Of a stretch of 64,000 bases of DNA, positions 34,271-45,400 are shown piece after piece (positions within the stretch are counted from its first letter, which is position 1; the number at the start of each line of letters is the position of its first letter). The notes beneath the pieces are model-generated. The model was not told where the DNA came from. It saw only the letters and a program-made list of their open reading frames with translations, and made no database searches. The DNA is taken from assembly GCF_035083965.1 (NCBI RefSeq), contig NC_089726.1, forward strand, positions 19,349,501 to 19,413,500. The letters run 5' to 3'. The DNA is from Branchiostoma lanceolatum. Its lineage: Eukaryota; Chordata; Leptocardii; Amphioxiformes; Branchiostomatidae. Made by a program: the position numbers and the translations under genes.

Positions 34271-35203
34271 GTTCTAGTGTAACAGTAACAATATCATATT
34301 GATATTTAGTAGGCCTCATTTTATGTATAACATCGTTCAAAACGATTCATATGTAGATATACATATATATACGTACTCTTTGCATTTCATAATGTATACA
34401 TAACTTTTTATTCGCAATGAATGTATATAGTTACTGTGACCTACTGCACTGAAAGCAAAACGCCACTTCAAATTGGTATTTTTGCTATGTCGAATGAAAT
34501 AACGTTTATAAGCATATAGATGAAATTTTCCATTTCATGATTTGATCCACAGCAACCGAATAAATTCTCGCTTATTGCATTTCAAACACGCATGCTTTGT
34601 GAGCAACACTATATTATTTCTGTGTATTGTGTGTGCGTTTTTTTTATTATCTTTTTTTGGGGGGGTAGAATGAAGTGTTAGATTTTATTACTTACGTGGC
34701 TTATTGCAACATATACAATAATATAAGGAAGCGTATACGTTTATCTTAATACTGGCTGACATCACATATATTAAGGTACAAAGTTTGTACCACAAAGCGT
34801 ATCTAGATACGACAATGTTACTGGCTTTGAACAGTTCAAAACTTGGCTGTGTACAGTCAAACTACAACGTAGCTATCTAAATATAGATATCAATAAATCT
34901 CTTTTGCAATATTTTGCGAAGACATATTTACTAGAAATTCCTACTCGCGTCAGCCCCTCCTGATTTTTACAGTTTCAACTGTATTTACACTTGTAGGAAG
35001 CGTATACGATATCTGTATATACACAAGTTTCAAAGTATCTATCTCAGATAGAGTAATAGTTTCTGTATCTCTCGTTTTAACAAGTATGGTCCCAATCACG
35101 TCGTAGGATAGTCTTGGGACAGTCGTGCGACAGTCGTGCGACTTGTCTTGGGACAGTCGTGCGTGTTCCGTACAACATTCATCTGTCTTGTTACCAAAAA
35201 TAC

Positions 35204-35424
35204 TACTGTAAATACAAAAATGTTCGCGGTGGTTTTATGTTTGCAGTTTTCGAGGTGAACGCTTTACCGCGAACTTGAAATCACCGCGCCGAAAAGCCGT
35301 TCCATTGTGTGACTGTAGCGCTACTATTGTTTCAAACGCGAACTCAAAACCACCGCGAATACTACTCCATTTTCTCTCCCTACAGCGAAATTAAATCCCC
35401 GCGAACATTTCTGCATTTACAGTA
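35204..35424. mobile_element. TIR element TACTGTA...TTCGCGG, copy 2
   Basis: Begins TACTGTAAATACAAAAATGT, contains TTCGCGGTGGTTTTATGT and ends AACATTTCTGCATTTACAGTA (first 20 bases differ slightly from the inverse of the left end). It is the same family as 29269-29421 and lies in the probable 3' UTR of the IMPA1-like gene. Confidence 0.82.
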
Positions 35425-35579
35425 TATCTTAGATCGTTGTCGGCAGTTATGCGTGTCGCAGCCTGCTTTGAAATTCTACGACATCAAAATTGTACAAAGG
35501 CCTATACGACGAATTTGACAGTGCCGTATTCAGTCATACTGATTGGCGTTTACAAAACGTCGGATTCACTCTTGTGCTC

Positions 35580-38500
35580 TCAGTCTTTGGTAGATCTAAG
35601 ATAGACCGGTTCTACGGTGTCTGGCTTCTTGTGGTCGTGCCTCAGTCCAGAGGCGACCGTCTGCGCAAGGTCCATACTGGAGGCCGCCAACATGCACCGT
35701 CCCATTAGGTTGAACGGTCCGCCTATTGAAGAAAAATTAAGTTGATTATAACATGATGCAGTAAGTACTCCACGGCTTGACACTCTAGAAAATTAGTAAT
35801 CCGAGAAACCAAGGAGGTTAAATACACGTGTATTTAACTTCCTTGGAGAAACTAGCTATATACAAAGTCTGAAGTATGAAATTCTGGATGTTTGATACTC
35901 ATACATCAATGATAAAGAAAATGTCAAATAAAACTAGATACGTCGGATGGTTTCAGATACATCCGTCACATTTCTTTTGAATTTTAGTTAAAATCCTTCG
36001 CAGACATTCCAGTGTATAGGGCGACACCCATCTCCGTTTCATCTTAATAAAACACACACACAAACAAACAAACAAACAAACAAAAAGACGACGTAGCGTA
36101 CCTGCCGTGTCCAAGACCACTCCCCCGGCCTCTCTAATGATGAGTGCCCCGGACGCCATGTCCCAACAGTGGATCCCAAACTCGAAGTAGACCTCGGCCG
36201 CGCCCTCGGCGATCTGGCACATGTTCAGGGCTGCCGTCCCGAGGTTCCTGATCCCTCGGCCCCGCTCCAGCAAGGAGCGCAGGTTGTGGAACGTGTCTTC
36301 CATCTTTGTCGGAGTCAGAAGACTCTTGGCGGTCGTGACGACGAGAGATTCTTTTATGTCGGTTGCGCCGCTGACGGAGATGCGTTTGCCGTCTCGGTAC
36401 GCCCCCATCCCTCGCCCGGCGGCGTACATGACGTCAAGAATGGCGTTATACGTCACCGCTACTTCTATCTCTTTGTTGACGGAGAGGGCAATGGCGACGG
36501 CCACGAAGGGGAAGCTGTGGACGAAGTTGTTGGTGCCGTCGATAGGGTCGATGATCCAGGTGGGCTCGTCGGTCAATTCGATCGGAACACCGGCTGCTGT
36601 CGTCTCTTCACCGATGAACCTGTGATTTAGCAAGTGATAAGCTGTAAATGCACGTATGGTTTTGTGGAAGTTTTTATCATTTTTCAATGGCAAATAACTT
36701 TATGTTTGTCGAAGCTAGTTTGTCATTAAGTTATTTGATAAGGCCATGTTGATTTGATTATATGGATGACATCCTCTGGGAACTCCAAAACTGATGCGAG
36801 CGTGCGAATAAAAAAAGCTTGGCCAAAAAAAATTGACTTCATTATGAAATTTACGTGGTCAACAAGGTTGAACAAATGACTAAACACACAGAGAATGGTA
36901 TACCAATTAATGGATTCTTCATTTTAGTTCATTCGCATCTTCTTCTTTGACTTTGGTATTCTACGACATTAGTATCCGTTTTCCGAAATATCTTTTTGCA
37001 ACTTACGGCGTATATTTGCTCATTTTGTAGCTGCTTTGCACGATTTACAGTATAGTAGAAAACTTTTTATTTATTTTTGAAAATGTGTGAAAATTGATGT
37101 GCGCGCGGGTGTCATCCATATAATCAAATCAACATGGCCTATCTGTCATGCAATTTTCTTCTTTTTTTTTACAGATCTTTCTAGATTGGGAAATTCTTAT
37201 GTCACTTATGCCTGGGTATTATAAATGACTTTTGCCATATTGCAAGAAAACAAGTATGTAGTTTCTTTTGTCGCCATATTCGGCATACAGCAAGTAACAT
37301 CTAATCGATAATCATTTCTATTGTATATAAAAAGGCCTGGAAGTATTCTCTAATGTTTTCAATTTCTGTGCAGTTGATGATACAACTTGTCAGCAAACGA
37401 CAGGCTACGTTTTTTTGGCACATTCTACAACCGTCTTGGTTTGCCACACCCATCCTATATTTGACCAAAACATGCATTCCTTGAGACAAAAATCTTCTTA
37501 TCTAATTGAATTTTCAGGCAGAAAGATGCCTTCTTCGTATTTGCTACACCATTAAGTAACTTGGCAGAGTTCTTCTATTCCTCACGCAAAAGTGTGATTG
37601 AAAAGCCTAGAACTGCCAGCCTTGAACAATAGCAAGGTCAGATTACCATGATAACTGTCAGAGAATTCAAAATTTTTCTGTACTGGTTTTCAAACCTTAC
37701 AAATCGACTCAGATATCTATAAAAAGTCACATAATCCAAGGAAGTTTCAATCAGATAATATCCCTTGGATAATCAAGACAATACTATCTACAACTTTCAG
37801 TTTTGGGGAAACCAAACTCGTTCAAATGTTCAAACTTTCAAATCAACCCTGTCAATGTTGTGTCAGAGTATCTAAATGGATCTAGATTTCCAATGTCTTC
37901 CCCACATTAGCCTTGGTGTGTCTAGAAATATGACTTTTTGGGATTTTTGCATCTACTTGTTGGAGTAAACCAGCAATTAGACTGGGGCTCTGTTCATGTA
38001 ACTGCTAGCCAATGTCTCAAACTAAATCGCAAGCCAGTGTTGTCATTACTTTATTTCTTGGCTAAATGTCCTTCAAGCTAACTTCTTTATGTGTAGCCAT
38101 ACTACAAATTCTTATCTGTTGTCTATAGATTTCAAACATGACTTGAAGAGTAACTTGTACATGGTAAACTTTCTTAGCCAGGCCTCCACTGATGTGCACT
38201 GTACGGCTGCCAGGCGCATACTGAAGCCCATAGTTTACATTTATGATTATCCTGTATTTATAAAGTTTTACTTGGGTCTTTAACCGGGTTGCGTTGCCTT
38301 CGTGGAAAGGAGGTATAAACTACTTTTCACGTGAACAGCGCGTGTTATCAGACAGGTTCCATGTGATTACTGCGTGACAGACGCATGGACAAGCCGTTTG
38401 TTGCTATGTAACGTGTTGCCACGGGGCATGGATACCTCTAAGCCTTTAAAAGGCATTGTGGCCACTCATTTGTGTCGAAATACTCTAAAGGTTTTCCGTT

Positions 38501-40918
38501 TTTGCACTTTAGACTTAAAAGCGTTCTGTCGTGTGCCAAATCAAGGCAAAAGATATTCGACTAAGGACAGTATATAAGAATAATGTCCTTGATTCGACCA
38601 ATCAGATGTCATGTTACAACAAGCGACGGAATTTTCCAGTCCCGAATTCACAGTTCACAAGTCAACCACTCGGTTTAGTTGTTGACGTCTGTCCTTGGTA
38701 AATTTTAATTTTGATGCCTCCAAGTTTATCCCCAGTCAGAGACTACACAGAGTGTTTGAAACAATTCAAATTCAATTAAAACTAAATTCGTTATTCAACG
38801 TTTACCGTTATATGTTGTATATAGCCATACTTTTACCTATGACCCCCTCTGGATTAAGACTATTATTGTGTTCCCTTTTTGTGGCCCCTTAGACTATTCT
38901 TGTTTCCTTTGATCCAAGAATTAAGAATCCTGTTTTCAATGACCACCTGTCTAATGTGACCGTTTTCTTAAAGTACCTTAGGTGGTCACTACTAGACATG
39001 TTTGACTATATAGCTGCAATATTTACGTTAAAAAACTGGTCACTGCGTTAGAACTGTGTACTTAACCTGTACCTGTAAAATTGTTCAGGTACAGGTCCGA
39101 ACCTGAACATCTACTGTACCTGTACCTGTACCTAAACAAACTAAAACGCTAGCAGACACAATTTTTTAGACTAAAGGTAGGTAAATTGCTTGATAGAGAT
39201 GACAATTTTGATAACCTCACAGTTGAAAATGAAGAAAACTTGCAAATAGACTTGTTTTGAGGTAGTACATATAAATCCTCATACAAAGATGACAATTTAC
39301 CGCTAAAAAATACAGTTGGCTACGTGTTTAACTTACAGACTGATGGACCAAACTTGTTTAGGTACATGTACAGGTTCGGACCTGTACCTAAACCGCTGTA
39401 CCTGTACCTGAATTTTAGTTTAGGTACACAGCCCAACACTGTGTTCGAATACAAGTTACATGAAGCGTTAACATTACTTGTGAAATTCGGTCTTTACCTG
39501 TGCGTCGGAAACTTTCTCCTGAAGAAAGAGAACACCATCTTCTCGACGTTTTGGTCCGTCTCTGTGACCAAGTCGGCGGGTGAAGACTTCATAGTCACCG
39601 TCTTCTCCCTGTAGAAAGCGGACCGGACTTCTTTCCCAGCCAGGCGGGCCGCCTCCTTAGCAGCCCCGAGCCACACGAGCTTCTGTTCCTCGGTGACTTG
39701 TATCGGGCTCTCTGGAGGTTGTTTGTTTACAGTTGTGTCGTCTATGTTGTTGTTGACGTTTGAGGAAGATGATACTATCTCCGACAAATTGATGACAGGG
39801 GATCCCTAAAAATGAAAACAAAAGACTTGGTTACCTCCTTGGTTAAACGATTGCAAGAAGCACTCATACGTTATACATAATAAAAGAACTGTTTGTAGAG
39901 CACTCTCGATAGCTTGCCATTGGTAGTATTTTCGGTCTGCTTCAAGGTAAGGAAAATAAGACATCCTAGGAGCCTTAGAGAATAAAATTCAAAGCAAGGA
40001 CCGTGCAATGTTTTAGAATAGTCTGGTTATAATATGTTTATGTACTTTTGCTGTGGATTATACCAGACTGTAGCACACTGTATTGCTTCACGCAATTACT
40101 TAGTGTTACATCTAATGTTAAGTGAGTTAGGTCAGATAGCTCACATATGCACAAAGCTCGTTTTAGGTTATACGACGTTATGATCATAGTTAATAACAGC
40201 AAATGATAATGAAATGACAGACAACAAAATACAGAATCGTCTTATTGTAGAATATTGAACAGCGTGTTATAGAAAGGCGATATTTGCCACACTATTGAAA
40301 ATACTAAGCTGTTTTCTTTCACTTTCAAATAAACCACTGTTTTGTTCTTTCTGTATTTTTTTAAAGTTTAGCGATTATGTTTGTTTTCTTAATGGGAGGT
40401 GTCTTTCAGACTGATACCGTTCCACTCTACTTGCTTATTGGTGACCACACCCAGTGTAGAATGCTTATTCAGTAGCGAAATATGTTCTGGCCGAGATTTA
40501 AAACACCCAGTAAAGGTTAGAAATACAAAAGAGTATCCAGAAAAAAATATCATGCCCTTTAATGCCATAAGCGGCTTTACAGTAATCGTTCAGTATCTAA
40601 CTAGTTTGAATCACTGCGACGAATAAATAACCTGAAATAGAAACTGCCAATGTCAATCTCAGCTCAGCAAATTGTCTGTCAAATCGCGACCAGTGCATTT
40701 TTACAACAAAAATAGAGAGAATTTACAGACAACTTTCACTCGAAAAGTACGTCTATACTGCATTTCTACAGATAAAAGGTCACAACGAAAGCAAATAGAC
40801 CAAGGGAAAGTACTAATCAAATGCGTAACAATTAAATCAGTTCTCTTACCTGGATTCTGAATTTCCCCATTGCGCTGTACTGAGATGAGCTAGAACTCAG
40901 AAGCTCGCAAGCTGCCAT
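35580..40918 (-). CDS. IMPA1: Inositol monophosphatase
   Basis: Four exons on the minus strand: 40918-40850, 39805-39498, 36619-36102, 35722-35580; all joins keep frame, 345 residues. It hydrolyses inositol monophosphates to free inositol (Mg2+-dependent, cytosolic) in the phosphoinositide cycle. Family motifs are present in order: PADLVTETDQNVEKM, FIGEE (metal ligand E131), WIIDPIDGTNNFVH (D150, D153), GTAALNMCQIAEGAAEVYFE and GIHCWDMASGALIIREAGG. It is about 70 residues longer than human IMPA1 (277); the extra part is N-terminal (exon 1 plus SSSSNVNNNIDD...). An internal Met (MGKFRIQ) late in exon 1 could be an alternative start. The large intron 2 (36620-39497) carries two TIR elements. 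IMPA2 cannot be excluded as the closer vertebrate relative. Confidence 0.93.
35809..35846. repeat. 38-bp palindrome containing CAAGGAGGTT
   Basis: CCAAGGAGGTTAAATACACG and its inverse meet without a loop; there is one mismatch (GGAGG versus CTTCC). It lies in the last intron of the IMPA1-like gene. Half of it is the recurrent motif also seen at 21, 1387, 22838, 28935, 31648 and 39831. Confidence 0.85.
36046..36085. repeat. (CA)n / (CAAA)n microsatellite
   Basis: ACACACACAC followed by about seven ACAA units, 15-20 bases from the exon 3 donor of the IMPA1-like gene. Confidence 0.9.
36742..37139. mobile_element. PIF/Harbinger-like MITE, copy 4
   Basis: Ends GGCCATGTTGATTTGATTAT and its inverse (ending AATCAAATCAACATGGCC), then ATGGATGACAT as in the other copies. 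The outer 15 bases differ from copies 1-3, so it is a distinct subfamily. It lies in IMPA1-like intron 2. Confidence 0.82.
39041..39441. mobile_element. TIR element with GGTACAGGT subterminal repeats, hAT-like
   Basis: The ends are CACTGCGTTAGAACTGTGTA and the inverse of CAGTGTTGGGCTGTGTACCT. Several direct and inverted TACCTGTACCTG / CAGGTACAGG repeats follow inside both ends. CAGTGTTG ends with subterminal repeats are common in hAT elements; no target duplication was found. Confidence 0.65.
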
Positions 40919-42431
40919 GTTGGACGGTTGGTCTACGTGTCGGCCCTATCGACTTTTTTTATCCGTCAACAAATAAACAGCTGTCACCGCGGTAGTTAAC
41001 TGTGAACACTGGTATATCCGAGGGGAGGGGGGCACAACAATGTGACGAGTCCAAAAATCTGATTCAAACTGCCAATATCCAAAGTTGTCTGGCACTAAAA
41101 AAAGACGTAGCCGATTTGCATACAGTCACCTAGCTGATTTCATTAGCGAATCATAATGTTTAAAGTCCCACCATATTTGGTAATGAGTAACGGATCATTA
41201 GCCGTTGAACATGTTGTTTTGTGCGTTGACAGGTAAGCTCATCCAAACATTACCTGTCCTGTGACGTGTCACGCCCTTTTCCTGGACGATGCCTTAATTT
41301 GTGATTTTTAAATGAATTACTTAATTAAGTAAGTAAAGTAAATAATTTCCTTCTCGAGTCGTAGAAAACATAAAAACTCGTAAGTTTACATGACGTTAAG
41401 ATATTGACGTTGTTTGTATTTGTAATAAATAACCCGTAGTAAACATACAAACAAAGAAACAGGGGATTTAAATCCCGATCTGAATGGTATGATCCAAATG
41501 CACACCTGGTCACAAAGGATTGTGGGTGAAATCCAACATGGCGGCGTGCAGACGACAATAATCTGTTGTCTAGCCGGTTTGTTATCTTTCTGCATTTTGT
41601 AGAGGTTTAAAACGAACACTGAGGCTGTTTCTAAGTGAAAAACAAGTAACCAAATAGTTAGAGACTGTTTGGATTCTGTTCATTTCTGAAAACGATGTAG
41701 AAACATGAGTTTATGTCACACGTGTCCATACCTATATACAAATTTGTATGTGGAAGCTGAAGTTAACATATGGCAAGTTTTGGAAACAGTTTGTCTGGAA
41801 TTTTGACTGCGAAAACCACATTTACTTTCAATTTCCCATTCTGTATTAATTCGTGGCTTTGTTCGTAGTCACATATTTTTGTATGGTTTTTACAATATCA
41901 TTATTATGTAAAAACCTTACGTATTAAATATTACGGAATATTGACAATCAATTTGACTGTCAGCTGGCTGTAAAACATCAAAGTTGGCATGCAGACAATT
42001 TTTCTCTCTTTGTCACTGTTTTGTCACATGCGTTTGTTTTTTTAATGCACGTTGATATTCTTTTTTTTCAATAGCTCAACACGCATATGTGTTTTAATCT
42101 CACATAATATACTTCTACAGAATATTTAGGTGTAATGGCCAGAATTTTATGAAAGAATTATTCTACATTATTGAGGGTCTTGAAATAAGAAAGTGCCACT
42201 AATTCCTTAGTATTCTAGCTGCCTTCCTTTTAAGTAATACAAATTTGGTACCAAAAAGCAGTACTAGTACTAGTACCTTGGTAGTAAAAAGGTTAATCAT
42301 GCTGAGAGGTTAGCTTGATGAAGGTTAAAGATGCAATGAGTTGTCGTACTAATATTTCCTTTTTCTTTTGAATCTTATAGATCTCAAAAAACTATGGAGC
42401 TGACAAGAAGGTAACAGACAACAGGTCAAGC
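40919..42431. other. Divergent promoter region, IMPA1-like (-) and MFSD3-like (+)
   Basis: The two genes are transcribed away from each other from this 1.5-kb stretch. AACATGGCGG at 41535-41545 is a YY1-like core typical of TATA-less promoters. A pyrimidine-AG at about 42378 (CTTATAG) suggests that 42381-42431 is the start of a second, partly noncoding exon of the MFSD3-like gene. No other gene is seen. Confidence 0.45.
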
Positions 42432-45400
42432 ATGGCGACCCTCTACTCCTACATTCATTCTTTCACTCATTCCAACATCCCCATCCTCACCACTCTCTAC
42501 TTCGTACAGGGCCTCCCGTACGGTATCCAGGCACGCTTTCTACCGATCTACCTACGCGCCAAGAGCGTCTCTCTTACCAACCTTGGTCTCATCAAACTTC
42601 TCCTGTTGCCATGGCTACTGAAGATCGTTTGGGCGCCTCTCCTTGATCGCTACAGCAGCAAACAAACATGGCTGCTTGTCAGCATGGCAGGGTTGATGTT
42701 CGCGAGTCTTGCCGGAGCCGCGATCGACGAAGAACACTTCCTGAGTCTGTGCGTGGTCGTATTCTTCATGAACTTTTTCGCCTCCACGCAAGACATCGCG
42801 GTGGACGGGATGGCGGTGGCGATACTGAGCGCGGACGAGCTCGGGAAGGGGAACACGGCGCAGGTCGTAGGTTACAAGCTCGGGGCGATCGTTGGAGGAG
42901 GCGGACTCGTGTGGCTGAGTGACTACGTAACCTGGCATCACTTGTTTCTTGTCCTTAGCGTAACCTACTTTGGTACGATAGTATTAGTGTTACAACTGTC
43001 CCAACTTCAGAATACATACCTCAGGAAACATAAGACTAGCAGGGACCAAAAACTTAAAAGTGGAACAGAAAATGAACTTGAACCAAACAAAAACGGATAC
43101 ATCCTCACAAGTCGTGAACACGATCATAAGGAAGCGATCAAGAAAACAGAAGGAGCTGATTGGCACAGAAATGATGACTTGAGAGACAGAAATGCCATAA
43201 GTACAGATGGAGAGAGGAAAAGAACAGGAAGAGAAGAGGATTGGTGGATGTTAGCAGTATGGAGGAGCCCGGGGACAGCATGGATGATTGTGTACTGTCT
43301 GCTGTACAAGTTAGGTATGTGTTATATGCTGCTACATTGTGCTTTGAAATTCATAGTACAACTAGTAAAATGTTTTAGTAATATGATATTGTCTGTACTA
43401 CATGTGGTAGTAGTAAGAGTATTACAATAAAATCACCAATTTGTGTTATGCAAATAGGTGATTTTATTTTCAACAATAGCTATTCATCATTCAATAATCA
43501 TGACCATAGTATGTACGGAACGCAAGATATCAAAACCTGAAGCTCCGCTGCAGTGCTGTAGAAAGCTGTTAGGAGGCCCAATATTGAACTTGACCTTCGT
43601 TTTCCCAACCCATACCCACAAACAGAAACTAACTTTGAAGGACACAATTGCAAACTTCTCTCAGCAATGCATGACAAGCAGTTCTGGAGAATGAACTTCG
43701 CCTGCTGCACCTCATAACGAGGATGATGAAATGTAATATTCATAAGGATTCATCCACAGCTTCTCGAGTTATTCTGTCCAACAAACAGACAGACAGACAG
43801 ACAGACACACAAACAGCACCAAGAACATAACCTTCTTGGCCAAGGTAATTAACACCTCTTCAAGATTCTTAAAGGACATATGTTTCTTTTCCACAGGTGA
43901 ACAAGGTGCCAATGGGATGTTCCCTCTGTACCTGGTGGACCAAGGTATTCCCAAGGGAGCAGTGGGGATGTGGACAGGGGTGGTCGGCCAGGGACTGTCC
44001 ATCGTTGGTTCGCTCCTGGGGGGATGGCTACTGACTGGACATTCCTACAGGTATGTAAGGACGAGGGCTATTGGTCAATCCAAAAGGGAAGTGTGCATTA
44101 TGTTCTTTCATTATTTCTTGTTCCGTCTTGCAAGGGTTTGACATACGTTTAATTAAAAAAGTAAAGGAAAGTGATCTCGATCCAGTTTAGCTCACCGAAG
44201 AGCTATTCTTCCACTGGTCGTGAGAGAGAAGACAGACGCTACATACAGTATTTACAGGTTCATTGTACCGGGGAAATTCCCCAAGCTCTTTTCGACAAGC
44301 ACAATGAACAGTGGACCATGGTTTTAAGTCCCGTCCTAAGGACTGCGACCCTTTCTGTGCATGTCAGGTGAGCGATGCAGCCGGAATCAAACTCGTGGCT
44401 TCTAGTTCCAGAGTCAAGGCCGCTAACCACTAATTAAACCATAACATTGACTGGATGTACGTCTAACTTGCGCGAGATGTAGCCTGGTATCCGTCCTCAT
44501 CTTGCCCTGATACGCACCTCCGATCGCTGCCCTGCAGAATAGTCTGGCACCCATTTAATAGAAAAACGATTGGCTTTTGAATATTCACGTAAAATGTAGA
44601 AAGCCTTGTGAGCTACACAGACTCCGAGTTACATGGTCCTCTGATCTGTAGTAGCATGATAACAGAATTTGAACATGCATTTTTGGAAGTTTTAGCCCCT
44701 GTTACAATTTGCTTTCAACCGGTGAGTGGCCAAGTGAGTAGAGTGTTCGCCTTGCATACAGTAGGCTGTGAGTTCGAACCCCTTGCCGGGTCATACCAAA
44801 GACTCTAAAAATGGTACATACTGCTTTCTCTGCTTAGCACTCAGCATTTGGGAAAGAGTATGGTAGTTAAACACACACCACTACCAGTGGACTAGCCCCC
44901 TGCTGTTAAGTGACTTGCACAAAGTTGTGTGGCCCAGGGCTGCCGAAACGGAGATGGGGCGCATGGCCTTATGCACCGTCTGGTGCGGGGAAGACGTTAA
45001 CTTAAACTTTAACACTGTTTCCAAAGTAACAGGCCAAAAGCTTGAATTTCAAAGGAAATAAGGCCCCAGTCAGACTCAGGTGTTATGCAACAAAGGAGAT
45101 CAAAGGAGAGGACAGCTAGAATAGGAATTACCTTGCAACAACAGTCAGAATTGAATCAGCAATGTGTGAGTGTAATGTACTTGTCTAGTACATGTTGTAT
45201 CCAGTCTTGTATTTTGACTTGACAAAAAGTCAATTCTGTTAATTACCTGCTGATTCAATTCTGATAAAGATCTTTCTCTCAACTTCAAGGAAAAAAAGTT
45301 GGACATATTTTGAAATGCATTTTTAATGGTGTTATTTCTTTGTTAATTAGGTTTTGAAAATGAATTTTCTTATGTTTCAGAACACCTCTTGACCTTCTTC

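Noticed and set aside
35953-36101. Read-through extension of the IMPA1-like frame past exon 3
   Set aside because: It runs through the GTACGC donor at 36101 into a CAAA repeat; the real continuation is the exon at 35722-35580.
36169-36630. Plus-strand frames of 153 and 134 residues inside the IMPA1-like exon 3
   Set aside because: They are antisense shadows of a clearly recognised inositol monophosphatase exon.
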